Source: Erythrobacter sp. UBA2510
GTDB lineage: Bacteria > Pseudomonadota > Alphaproteobacteria > Sphingomonadales > Sphingomonadaceae
Reading direction: 5' to 3'
Assembly: GCA_002341345.1 (NCBI GenBank)
Contig: DDNW01000111.1
Location: 10,361 to 37,361, forward strand
Length of the DNA stretch: 27,001 bases
In this document: positions 7,921 through 15,456 of the stretch, piece by piece
Layout: every line of letters starts with the position of its first letter
Position numbering within the stretch: the stretch's first letter is position 1
Position numbers and translations under genes: made by a program
Notes under the pieces: generated by a model
Databases searched by the model: none
What the model was told of the DNA's origin: nothing
The model's input: only the letters and a program-made list of their open reading frames with translations

Positions 7921-9612
7921 TTACCAGTTGCATTCCCAGAACAGTGCCGAATAGCCGGGCAGGGTGTCGGCGGTCGGACTGCCCACGCCCGCGATCAGAA
8001 CCGTGTCCTCCGACGTGTCGGAGAAGGGCACCGCATCAGGTCCGAGGTTGAACAGGCAGCGGATGCGCTGCGCCTCGTACACCCGGTCGAGCACGAGCAA
8101 ATTGCCTTCCGCCTGACAATTCTCGATCGCGCCCAGCCGCAGCGCCGGATAGCGCTTGCGCAAAGCGAACATTGCGCGGGCGTAATTGAGGGTCGAAGCC
8201 GGGTCGCCTTCCTGCAGCGAGACGGCACGCGCCGCATTCGCCTCTCCCAGTGGCAGCCAGGGTTCGGCCTCGCTGAAGCCGCCATGCGCGCTTTCGTCCC
8301 ACGGCATGGGCGTGCGGGCCCCGTCGCGTGAAAGGGTGCGCGGCCAGTTGTTGATCGCTTCGGGGTCCTTGAGCAGGTGGAAGGGGATGAAGTCCTGCTC
8401 CAGCCCCAGTTCCTCGCCCTGATAGACGATTACGCTGCCGCGCAGCGCGATCAGCAGCGCGTTCAGCACCTTCGCGAAGGCGTCGCGATGCCTCTCTTCG
8501 CACCAACGCGACACAGCACGCGGCGCATCGTGGTTCTCGAACGCCCAGCTCGGCCAGCCCATGTCCTTTTCGTCGGGCCAGTGCGACATGACCTCGGCCA
8601 CCAGATGCGGAGTCAGTTCGGGCGAATAGAGAAAGTCGAAGCCATAGGCGCTGTTCATCCGGGTGGTGCCCTTGATGAAGCGCTTGATCGCGACATTGCC
8701 ATCGTCCGCGCACACCTCAGCCAGCGTGAAGACGCCGTCATACTGGTCAGTCAGCTGGCGCAGTTTTTCCAGGAACTTGGGTGTGTCGCGGTGATACTGG
8801 CTGTAGGTGTGGTGCTGAAAATCGAACGGGCGGACCATGTTCTTGTCGAACAGCGCCGCGGGCGGATTGTTGCGCAGCTTCTGGTCGTGCATCGCGAAGT
8901 TGAGCGCGTCCATGCGGAAGCCGTCGACCCCGCGGTCGAGCCAGAAACGCGCGACGCCCAACAGCGCGTCCTGCACTTCCGGATTGTGCAGGTTCAATTG
9001 CGGCTGGCAGACGAGGAAGTTGTGCATGTAATATTGCATGCGCACCGGGTCCCACTTCCACGCAGGTCCGCCGAACATCGATTGCCAGTTGTTGGGCGGC
9101 GTCCCGTCCGCCGAGGCATCGGCCCAGACATACCAGTCGGCCTTCGGATTGGTGCGGCTCGAACGGCTTTCCTCGAACCATTCGTGCTGGTCCGAGGTAT
9201 GCGAATAGACCTGATCGACCAGCACCTTCAGATCGAGGGCATGTGCCTGTTCGAGCAATTCGTCGAAATCGGCCATCGTGCCGAACATCGGATCGACATC
9301 GCAATAGTCGCACACGTCATAGCCGAAGTCTTTCATCGGTGAGCGGTAGAAGGGCGACAGCCAGATCGCATCCACATTGAGCGAGGCGATATAGTCGAGG
9401 CGGCTGGTAATGCCCTTCAGATCGCCCACGCCGTTGCCGCTGGTGTCCTGAAAGCTGCGCGGATAAATCTGGTAGATCGTCGCGCCGCGCCACCAGGGAT
9501 ATTCCTCTGAGCCGGGCGTACGGGTAAGGCCGGGCAGTTCAAAACCGTGTTCACCCAGTTCGACGAGGGGGGCTGACAGGTCTGCTGGGCCGGCGTCGGA
9601 ATGTGGCTTCAT
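7921..9612 (-). CDS. GH13 alpha-glucosidase (subfamily 23-like)
   Basis: A 563-aa glycoside hydrolase with a complete (beta/alpha)8 catalytic domain that retains alpha-configuration. The ATG at 9612 has GAGG 7 nt upstream, and a TTG just before it is less well spaced. Catalytic residues are the nucleophile Asp235 (GFRMDALNF), acid/base Glu299 (FTLAEVC) and stabiliser Asp362 (FENHDAPR). The opening WWRGATIYQIYPRSF and the DQVYSHTSDQH region match alpha-glucosidases of the HaG/XgtA/AglA type, which act on short alpha-glucosides and transfer glucose to small acceptors including glycerol. An extra segment of about 38 residues precedes the domain; it is not hydrophobic enough for a signal peptide, so the enzyme should be cytoplasmic. 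It is divergent from the glucosylglycerol genes, so glucosylglycerol is a likely substrate by inference. Confidence 0.9.
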   Translation of the reverse strand: MKPHSDAGPADLSAPLVELGEHGFELPGLTRTPGSEEYPWWRGATIYQIYPRSFQDTSGNGVGDLKGITSRLDYIASLNVDAIWLSPFYRSPMKDFGYDVCDYCDVDPMFGTMADFDELLEQAHALDLKVLVDQVYSHTSDQHEWFEESRSSRTNPKADWYVWADASADGTPPNNWQSMFGGPAWKWDPVRMQYYMHNFLVCQPQLNLHNPEVQDALLGVARFWLDRGVDGFRMDALNFAMHDQKLRNNPPAALFDKNMVRPFDFQHHTYSQYHRDTPKFLEKLRQLTDQYDGVFTLAEVCADDGNVAIKRFIKGTTRMNSAYGFDFLYSPELTPHLVAEVMSHWPDEKDMGWPSWAFENHDAPRAVSRWCEERHRDAFAKVLNALLIALRGSVIVYQGEELGLEQDFIPFHLLKDPEAINNWPRTLSRDGARTPMPWDESAHGGFSEAEPWLPLGEANAARAVSLQEGDPASTLNYARAMFALRKRYPALRLGAIENCQAEGNLLVLDRVYEAQRIRCLFNLGPDAVPFSDTSEDTVLIAGVGSPTADTLPGYSALFWECNW

Positions 9613-9843
9613 CAATAATCCTCGATAGGTTCGATCTTGCGATCAACGCCGTTTGTCGACGAAAGTTCGTACCATTCCAAGGCCCAGGGTCGCAGCCCTT
9701 CCAATCCCCTTTTTCGGAACACGATAACATGGCTTGCATCGGATGCGTAGCTTGCCATTTTTGCTGCAGTGCACTAAGTATCCTGCTGACGATTTTGACG
9801 ATGTTTGAAATAACCGGGAACGGCAGAAAATTCCTTAAAAACA

Positions 9844-9882
9844 TAATACGGATTCAATAATGACTAAAAAATTTCCGTATTA
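9844..9882. promoter_or_regulatory. Perfect 9-bp inverted repeat with 21-bp spacer, candidate operator
   Basis: TAATACGGA at 9844-9852 is exactly mirrored by TCCGTATTA at 9874-9882. The arm centres are 30 bp apart, close to three helical turns, which would place two bound proteins on the same DNA face. A T-rich run follows on the plus strand, so a weak transcript hairpin is an alternative reading, but the 21-nt loop makes a terminator unlikely. The regulatory role is inferred. Confidence 0.45.
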
Positions 9883-9939
9883 AATTTTTCTGTCTTTCGC
9901 ATGACTTTCAACTACGAAGAGATGGCGAAACATTGCTGG

Positions 9940-9953
9940 ATAACAGTTATAAT
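9940..9953 (+). promoter_or_regulatory. Candidate -10 element for ggpP with overlapping palindrome
   Basis: A consensus TATAAT lies at 9948-9953, about 60 bp before the ggpP start. The perfect palindrome ATAAC-A-GTTAT (9940-9950) overlaps it, a position where a bound repressor would block polymerase. No good -35 hexamer sits at the usual spacing (9925-9930 reads GCGAAA), so the promoter may need an activator or an alternative sigma factor. Low to moderate confidence. Confidence 0.35.
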
Positions 9954-10012
9954 ATAGTTGAACATAAATTTTTTCATTCATTTAATGGTTCCATTTTTTT
10001 TGATGGGCTGTC

Positions 10013-10837
10013 ATGTGGCTGGCGCGCTGCTGGCAAATGTTCGCCGACGAAGGTGCGCGCGTCATGAGCGCAGAGACCTCAACCTCACCGGCCATTGATG
10101 CATCGCAATATGGCCTCGTCCTCGCCACCGATCTCGATGGTACGTTCCTCGGCGGAAGCGAGGAAGAACGCCTCGACCTCTACCGCAAGCTCGAAGAACG
10201 TGACGACGTGCTGCTGGTGTTCGTCACCGGGCGCGATGTCGATTTCATCCGCGAACTGGTCGCGCAGCCTCACATGCCCATGCCGCGCTACATCGTCGGC
10301 GACGTCGGTACTTCGGTCTACGACGTCGCGGCCGATTTCGCGCCGGTCGAGGCACTCGAGGCAGAGGTCAAGGCGCGCTGGAACGACGCAAACGAGGCGG
10401 TCATGGCCATGCTCGACGGCGAGCCGGGTCTCGAATTGCAGGTCAAGGCCAATCCGTTCCGCCACCGTGTCAGCTATTTCTACAAACCCGACGAATTGCG
10501 CGAGGAAACCGTCCGCAAGATCGAGGAGGCGGGCTTCGACTGCCTGACCTCGGACAATCTCTATCTCGACGTCTTGCCGAAGGGCATTGCCAAAGGCCCC
10601 ACGCTGCGGCGCATGGTCGATACCTTCGCCCTGCCGCAGGAGCGGGTACTGGCCGCAGGCGACACGATGAACGACCTGTCGATGCTCGATTGCGGGCTGA
10701 AGGCGGTCGCGGTCGGCAATTCGGAAGAGCGCTTGCTCGCGGCACTACCCGAAGCGCCGCATATCTATCGCAGCCGTGGCCATGGCTGTGCCGGCATCCT
10801 CGAAGCCATCCACCATTTCGACCTTACGCCTAAATGA
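10013..10837 (+). CDS. ggpP: HAD-superfamily phosphatase, probable glucosylglycerol-phosphate phosphatase
   Basis: A HAD type IIB phosphatase related to sucrose-phosphate phosphatase, predicted to remove phosphate from glucosylglycerol-phosphate made by the next gene. Motif I is ATDLDGTFLGG (nucleophile Asp plus general acid Asp), motif II is FVTGRD, the lysine motif is PKGIAKGPTLRRM and the metal-binding motif is AAGDTMNDLSML. The substrate-cap region GDVGTSVYD is typical of the sucrose-phosphatase group. In some gammaproteobacteria a HAD phosphatase of this kind is fused to the N-terminus of the synthase as GgpPS; here the two parts are separate genes 35 bp apart. The ATG at 10013 is chosen, giving 274 aa, but the ATG at 10064 (MSAETSTS) with GAAGG upstream is also possible. 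Trehalose- or mannosylglycerate-phosphatase activity cannot be excluded from this gene alone. Confidence 0.8.
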   Translation: MWLARCWQMFADEGARVMSAETSTSPAIDASQYGLVLATDLDGTFLGGSEEERLDLYRKLEERDDVLLVFVTGRDVDFIRELVAQPHMPMPRYIVGDVGTSVYDVAADFAPVEALEAEVKARWNDANEAVMAMLDGEPGLELQVKANPFRHRVSYFYKPDELREETVRKIEEAGFDCLTSDNLYLDVLPKGIAKGPTLRRMVDTFALPQERVLAAGDTMNDLSMLDCGLKAVAVGNSEERLLAALPEAPHIYRSRGHGCAGILEAIHHFDLTPK

Positions 10838-10872
10838 AGCCAGCCCAATTGAACTCAAGGGGCCGTTAAACC

Positions 10873-12393
10873 ATGCAGAAATCATCGCTCGTCATTGTCT
10901 ATCACCGCCAGCCCTACGAAGAGGTCGAGGAGGATGGCAGAACCGTCTTCCGCGCGAACAAGAGTCCCAATGGCATCGTCCCGACGCTGAAGGCATTCTT
11001 CAAGCGGCTGGAGCCCGGACGCGGCGCATGGGTGGCGTGGAAGGAGCACGAGCCGGGCGATCCCGAATTCGAGCGTGTGATCCATATCGACGACGATAGT
11101 GCCGGGGGCGGCTTTCATGTCCGCCGCCTGCCGCTGACCAGGCATCAGGCCTCCAGTTTCTATCACGTCACCTCGAAAGAGGCGTTCTGGCCGGTCCTGC
11201 ACAGCTTCCCGTGGCTGTTCAGCTACGACAATGTCGACTGGCGCACCTTCCACGAAGTCAATCGCCTGTTCGCCGAAGCCGCTGCCGAGCAGGCGGACGA
11301 GGGCGCACTGGTGTGGATTCACGATTATAATCTGTGGCTGGTGCCGCATTACCTGCGCCAGATCCGACCAGACGTGAAGATCGCCTTCTATCACCACACG
11401 CCGTTCCCCTCGCAGGACGTGTTCAACATCCTGCCCTGGCGCGCGGAGATCCTCGGGAGCCTGCTCGACTGCGACCTCGTGGGCTTTCACATCCCGCGCT
11501 ATGCCAAGAACTTCACCGATGTCGCGCGCGGCCTGACCGGGGCAACGATCAGCGAGATTGCTGACACGCCGGTCCATATGAACGTGCCGGGGCAAGCTTT
11601 GTCCGAACCGCAGATGCCGGTGACGCTGACGCTGGGGGACCGCAAGATCGCCATCGACGCCTCGCCGGTCGGTGCGGATGTGCACCTGATCGACGACATT
11701 CTCGACAAGCAGGATACAAGCGATCTGGAAGACCGCATCTTGGGAAGTCTGGACGGGCGCAGGCTGATCGTGACCGTGGGTCGCACCGACTACACCAAGG
11801 GGACGATCGAGGCGCTCAAGGGCTTCGAGCGGCTGATCGACCGGCGGCCAGATTTGCGTGGCAAGATCAAGATGCTGTGCGTCTCGGTCCGCGCGGCCAG
11901 CGGCATGGCGATCTACGACGAGACCCAGAAGGAGATCGAGCAACTCGTCGGGCGGGTCAACGGCCTCTATTCGAATCTCGGATGGACACCGATCGTGCTC
12001 TATTCGAACGCGATCCCGTTCGACCGTCTGATGAGCTATTACAAGGCGGCGGACGTTTGCATCACGACGCCACTACGCGATGGCCTGAACCTTGTTGCGA
12101 AGGAATATGTTGCCGCCAAGAATGGCGAACCGGGCAAACTCATCCTGTCCGAATTCGCCGGTTGCGCGGTCGAACTGCCAGAGGCGATCTACACCAATCC
12201 CTATGGCCACCGCGACCTTGACCGGGCCATCGACGAAGCGCTGGCAATGGACGATGTCGAAGCGGCAGGGCGGATGAAGCGCATGCGCGCCGATGTCGAA
12301 ACCTTCGATATCGTGCACTGGATCGACAGCCTTTACGCCTCGTTCGGGCGGGTCGGGTTCGAGGCGACTTCCAAGACGCAAGCAGCCGCGTAA
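10873..12393 (+). CDS. ggpS: Glucosylglycerol-phosphate synthase (GT20)
   Basis: A 506-aa glycosyltransferase that joins glucose from ADP-glucose (or another NDP-glucose) to glycerol-3-phosphate, making the precursor of the compatible solute glucosylglycerol. It looks like cyanobacterial GgpS rather than OtsA: the N-terminus SSLVIVYHRQPYEEV, the loop KSPNGIVPTLKAFF, TSKEAFWPVLHSFPW, VWIHDYNLWL and HHTPFPSQDVFNILPWR are GgpS hallmarks. The OtsA catalytic set is conserved with the right spacing, Arg304 and Lys309 (VGRTDYTKG) and Asp403 and Glu411 (LRDGLNLVAKEY). The ATG at 10873 follows AAGGGG. The stop overlaps the next start (TAATG). Trehalose-phosphate synthase is the main alternative and is disfavoured by the N-terminal motifs. 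Confidence 0.92.
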   Translation: MQKSSLVIVYHRQPYEEVEEDGRTVFRANKSPNGIVPTLKAFFKRLEPGRGAWVAWKEHEPGDPEFERVIHIDDDSAGGGFHVRRLPLTRHQASSFYHVTSKEAFWPVLHSFPWLFSYDNVDWRTFHEVNRLFAEAAAEQADEGALVWIHDYNLWLVPHYLRQIRPDVKIAFYHHTPFPSQDVFNILPWRAEILGSLLDCDLVGFHIPRYAKNFTDVARGLTGATISEIADTPVHMNVPGQALSEPQMPVTLTLGDRKIAIDASPVGADVHLIDDILDKQDTSDLEDRILGSLDGRRLIVTVGRTDYTKGTIEALKGFERLIDRRPDLRGKIKMLCVSVRAASGMAIYDETQKEIEQLVGRVNGLYSNLGWTPIVLYSNAIPFDRLMSYYKAADVCITTPLRDGLNLVAKEYVAAKNGEPGKLILSEFAGCAVELPEAIYTNPYGHRDLDRAIDEALAMDDVEAAGRMKRMRADVETFDIVHWIDSLYASFGRVGFEATSKTQAAA

Positions 12394-13703
12394 TGCTGGC
12401 GCGTTTGCGCCTTGCCTGTGCCGCGCTGGTTCTGCTGTTCGTTACCGGACCGGTGCCCGCTCAGCAATTGGCGCCACGCGAGGGCGTGACCGTCTCCATC
12501 GCCTGCGGGGCGCTGGGCATCGAGCTGGAACTGTGCCGCGAGGCGGCGCAGGAATGGGCGCGCAAGACGGGCAACAGCGTCGAGATCGTCAATACGCCCA
12601 ATTCGAGCAGCGACCGCTTTTCGCTCTATTTGCAGCTTCTGTCCTCCCGCTCGGCCGAGATCGATGTGCTGCAGATCGATGTCGTGTGGGCGGCGATGCT
12701 GGCACCGCATCTCGCCGATCTGGAGGGGCCGCTTGGCGAGAGGGTGGACCGGATGTTCCCGGCACTGGCCCGCAACGACCGGATCGGCGGGCGGCTGGTT
12801 GCAGTACCTTGGTACATCGATGCTGGTGTCCTCTATTATCGTCAGGACTTGCTCGACAAATACGGTTTCGCGCCGCCTGAAACCTGGGGCCAGCTGACCC
12901 GCACCGCCGCAGCAATCCAGCAGGCCGAGCGGGTGGCGGGTAACCAGCGGATGTGGGGCTATGTCTTTCAGGCCAAGGCTTATGAGGGGTTGACGTGCAA
13001 CGCGCTCGAATGGGTGTCCTCCTATGGCGGCGGCACCTTTCTGGATGGCTCGCGCAACTTCACCGCCGACAATCCCGCAGCGCGCGCGGCTCTCGCGCAG
13101 GCGGGCAGCTGGGTCGGCAGTATCGCACCGCGCGGCGTGCTCAATTACGACGAGGAGGCAGCGCGCGGCGTCTTCCAGACCGGCAATGCCGTCTTCATGC
13201 GCAACTGGCCCTATGCCTGGGCGCTGGCGCAGGGCGAGGGCAGCCCCATTCGCGGCAAGGTCGGGGTGGTCGCCCTGCCGCATGGTCCCGGTGGCGAGAG
13301 TGCGGCGGCGCTGGGTGGCTGGCATCTCGCCGTATCGCGCTATTCGCGCAACCGGGCTGAGGCGATTGATCTCGTCGCGCACCTGATCCGCGCCGAGGAG
13401 CAGAAGCGTCGTGCGATCAAGGGCGCCTATAACCCGACTTATCCCGCGCTTTATGAAGACCCGGAGATCATCGCGGCGAACCCGTTTTTCGCGACGCTTT
13501 ATCCGGCGTTCGAGAATGCGGTGGCACGGCCCGCACGGCAGGCGGGGCCGCGCTATAATCAGGTCTCGGATGCGATCTGGCGCGCGACGCATGGCATATT
13601 GCGCGGCGATGACACCCCGGCCAGCGCGATGGACCGGCTCGACGACGAGATTGCGCGCATCGCCTATCGTGCTCGCTGGAAAGAGGATGCGAGGTCCGAA
13701 TGA
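12393..13703 (+). CDS. ggtB: ABC importer solute-binding protein, probable glucosylglycerol/alpha-glucoside (GgtB-like)
   Basis: Periplasmic family-1 extracellular sugar-binding protein of 436 aa. It starts with a Sec signal peptide (LACAALVLLFVTGPVPAQQ, cleavage near residue 24). The mature part carries the trehalose/maltose-binding fold, seen in VVWAAMLAPHLADLE, VPWYIDAGVLYYRQDLLDKYG and RNWPYAWALA. The ATG sits in a TAATG overlap with ggpS, so synthesis and uptake genes are translationally linked. In Synechocystis the GgtBCDA importer recovers leaked glucosylglycerol and also takes sucrose and trehalose. ThuE-like trehalose binding is therefore the alternative, and the GG assignment rests on the operon partner ggpS. 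Confidence 0.83.
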   Translation: MLARLRLACAALVLLFVTGPVPAQQLAPREGVTVSIACGALGIELELCREAAQEWARKTGNSVEIVNTPNSSSDRFSLYLQLLSSRSAEIDVLQIDVVWAAMLAPHLADLEGPLGERVDRMFPALARNDRIGGRLVAVPWYIDAGVLYYRQDLLDKYGFAPPETWGQLTRTAAAIQQAERVAGNQRMWGYVFQAKAYEGLTCNALEWVSSYGGGTFLDGSRNFTADNPAARAALAQAGSWVGSIAPRGVLNYDEEAARGVFQTGNAVFMRNWPYAWALAQGEGSPIRGKVGVVALPHGPGGESAAALGGWHLAVSRYSRNRAEAIDLVAHLIRAEEQKRRAIKGAYNPTYPALYEDPEIIAANPFFATLYPAFENAVARPARQAGPRYNQVSDAIWRATHGILRGDDTPASAMDRLDDEIARIAYRARWKEDARSE

Positions 13704-14623
13704 GCAAGATCTCAGCCATCGAGAAAGCGCGGGCGCGTTCGGCATGGCTCTTCGTTCTGCCGATGCTGGTCGTGCTGGCGCTCGTGGCGGCATGGCCGCT
13801 GGCGCGCACGATCTGGTTCTCGCTGACCAATGCGACGCTGGTCGATCCGACCACTTACGATTTCATCGGTTTCGACAATTTCCTCGCCTATGACGAGGGG
13901 CGCTGGTACGGTATCCTGACTGACCCGCAATGGCTCAATGCGCTGGGCAATACGCTGATCTTCGCGGTCGCGTCGGTATCGCTGGAACTGGTGCTGGGCG
14001 TCATCATCGCGCTGATCGTCAATGCCGCACTGCCGGGGCGCGGGCTGATGCGTGCGGCCATGCTGGTGCCCTGGGCGATCCCCACGGTGGTCTCGGCGAA
14101 AATCTGGCAATGGATGCTGAACGACCAGTTCGGTGTCGTGAATGCGATGCTCGAAGGGGCGGGGCTGATTGACGGGCCGGTCGCGTGGCTGGGCGGGTCG
14201 AGCCTCGCCATGGTCTCGATCGTCATGGTCGATGTGTGGAAGACGACGCCCTTCGTCGCGCTGCTGGTGCTCGCGGCGCTCCAGACGCTGCCGAAGGAGA
14301 TTTACGAGGCGGCCAGGGTCGATGGCATCCACCCGGTGAAGGTGTTCTTCCGCGTTACCTTACCTCTCATCAAGCCCGCTCTGGTCGTGGCGGTGATCTT
14401 CCGCCTGCTCGATGCCATGCGCATGTTCGACCTTGTCTATGTGATGACGGGATCGAGCGAGGAGACGATGACGCTGTCGGTCTTCGCGCGCCAGGCGCTC
14501 GTGTCGTTCCAGGATGTGGGATACGGATCGGCGGCCTCGACCGGGCTGTTCGCGATTATCGCGCTGCTGACCGTGATTTATATCATGACGCTTAGACCGC
14601 TCGGGCGGGATAGTGGAGCATGA
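13700..14623 (+). CDS. ggtC: ABC sugar importer permease, MalF type (GgtC-like)
   Basis: Inner-membrane permease (307 aa) of the solute importer. It has an N-terminal helix (AWLFVLPMLVVLALVAAWPL), further helices around residues 85-115, 120-140, 170-195, 225-245 and 280-300, and the EAA loop EAARVDGIHPVKVFFRVTLP at about 202-221 that docks onto the ATPase. It starts within an ATGA overlap with the binding-protein gene and ends in an ATGA overlap with the next permease. The six-helix size is that of ThuF- or GgtC-like permeases and lacks the extra N-terminal domain of E. coli MalF. Confidence 0.88.
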   Translation: MSKISAIEKARARSAWLFVLPMLVVLALVAAWPLARTIWFSLTNATLVDPTTYDFIGFDNFLAYDEGRWYGILTDPQWLNALGNTLIFAVASVSLELVLGVIIALIVNAALPGRGLMRAAMLVPWAIPTVVSAKIWQWMLNDQFGVVNAMLEGAGLIDGPVAWLGGSSLAMVSIVMVDVWKTTPFVALLVLAALQTLPKEIYEAARVDGIHPVKVFFRVTLPLIKPALVVAVIFRLLDAMRMFDLVYVMTGSSEETMTLSVFARQALVSFQDVGYGSAASTGLFAIIALLTVIYIMTLRPLGRDSGA

Positions 14624-15453
14624 GGGGTAGAGCGCTCCTGAAGAACGGCGCGATGGCGCTGTTGTGGCTGGTGGTCGCGGCCTTCCTGCTGTTCCCGTTC
14701 TATTACGCGGTGGTCAGTTCGCTGCGAGAGGGTTCGGCGCTGTTCGATGCCTCGCTGTGGCCGAGCGATCCGACCTTCGCGAATTACCGCGCGGTGATGA
14801 CCGATCAGCCCTTCGCGACGAATATTCTCAACTCGCTGCTGGTCGCTTTTTCGGTCGTGGTCCTGTCGCTGGGTCTGGCGGTGTTTGCCTCCTACGCATT
14901 CGGACGGGCAAAGTTCAAAGGGCGGCGACTGCTGCTCTACACGATTCTCGGCGTGTCGATGTTCCCGCAGGTCGCGGTCCTTTCGGGCCTGTTCGAGATC
15001 GTGCGCCTGTTCGGCCTCTATAATTCGCTGCTGAGCCTCGTCTTCAGCTACATGATCTTCACGCTGCCGTTCACGGTATGGGTACTGACCAGCTTCATGC
15101 GCGACCTGCCGGTGGAAATCGAGGAGGCGGCGATCATGGACGGTGCGTCGAGTTGGACCATCGTCATCCGCGTGTTCCTGCCGCTACTGGCCCCCGCGCT
15201 GGTGACGACCGGGCTGCTCGCCTTTATCGCGGCGTGGAACGAGTTTCTCTTCGCGCTCAGCTTCACGCTCACCAACGAACAGCGCACCGTGCCGGTCGCC
15301 ATCGCGCTGTTGACCGGTGCAAGCCAGTACGAACTGCCGTGGGGCAATATCATGGCCGCCTCGGTCATTGTCACGCTACCGCTGATTGCGTTGGTGCTGG
15401 TGTTCCAGCGCAAGCTGGTCGCAGGGCTGACGGCCGGAGCGGTGAAGGGATAG
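14620..15453 (+). CDS. ggtD: ABC sugar importer permease, MalG type (GgtD-like)
   Basis: Second inner-membrane permease (277 aa) of the importer. It shows an N-terminal helix (LLWLVVAAFLLFPFYYAVV), the internal helix pairs of the MalG family, and the EAA loop EEAAIMDGASSWTIVIRVFL at about residues 168-187. The translated C-terminus VFQRKLVAGLTAGAVKG is the highly typical end of MalG-type subunits and contacts the ATPase. It begins in an ATGA overlap with ggtC and is followed after 3 bp by the ATPase gene. Confidence 0.89.
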   Translation: MRGRALLKNGAMALLWLVVAAFLLFPFYYAVVSSLREGSALFDASLWPSDPTFANYRAVMTDQPFATNILNSLLVAFSVVVLSLGLAVFASYAFGRAKFKGRRLLLYTILGVSMFPQVAVLSGLFEIVRLFGLYNSLLSLVFSYMIFTLPFTVWVLTSFMRDLPVEIEEAAIMDGASSWTIVIRVFLPLLAPALVTTGLLAFIAAWNEFLFALSFTLTNEQRTVPVAIALLTGASQYELPWGNIMAASVIVTLPLIALVLVFQRKLVAGLTAGAVKG

Positions 15454-15456
15454 GAA

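Larger units (their letters stand above)
9613..10012. other. AT-rich divergent intergenic region between GH13 operon and ggp/ggt operon
   Basis: These 400 bp hold no convincing gene. Composition falls sharply from the high-GC flanks to runs of A and T between about 9780 and 10005, then returns to high GC at the next gene. It must contain the promoters for both directions. Visible elements are a spaced perfect inverted repeat (9844-9852 with 9874-9882), a palindrome overlapping a TATAAT at 9940-9953, and a short palindrome GCATC-G-GATGC at 9736-9746 flanked by ATGGC and GCCAT. I find no LacI-type regulator gene nearby to match them to. Confidence 0.7.

Noticed and set aside
9603..9860. 85-aa plus-strand frame in the AT-rich gap with several cysteines
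   Set aside because: It starts inside the GH13 5' end, has no ribosome binding site, and shows the base pattern of a non-coding control region.
10013..12393. Reading the phosphatase and synthase as otsB/otsA (trehalose)
   Set aside because: The synthase carries GgpS-specific motifs (SSLVIVYHRQPY, KSPNGIVPTLKAFF, TSKEAFWPVLHSFPW), and the HAD protein is of the sucrose-phosphatase type rather than OtsB.
12333..13793. 486-aa minus-strand frame opposite ggtB
   Set aside because: Antisense of a gene with a signal peptide and sugar-binding motifs that is locked into the operon by overlaps; no ribosome site or domain of its own.
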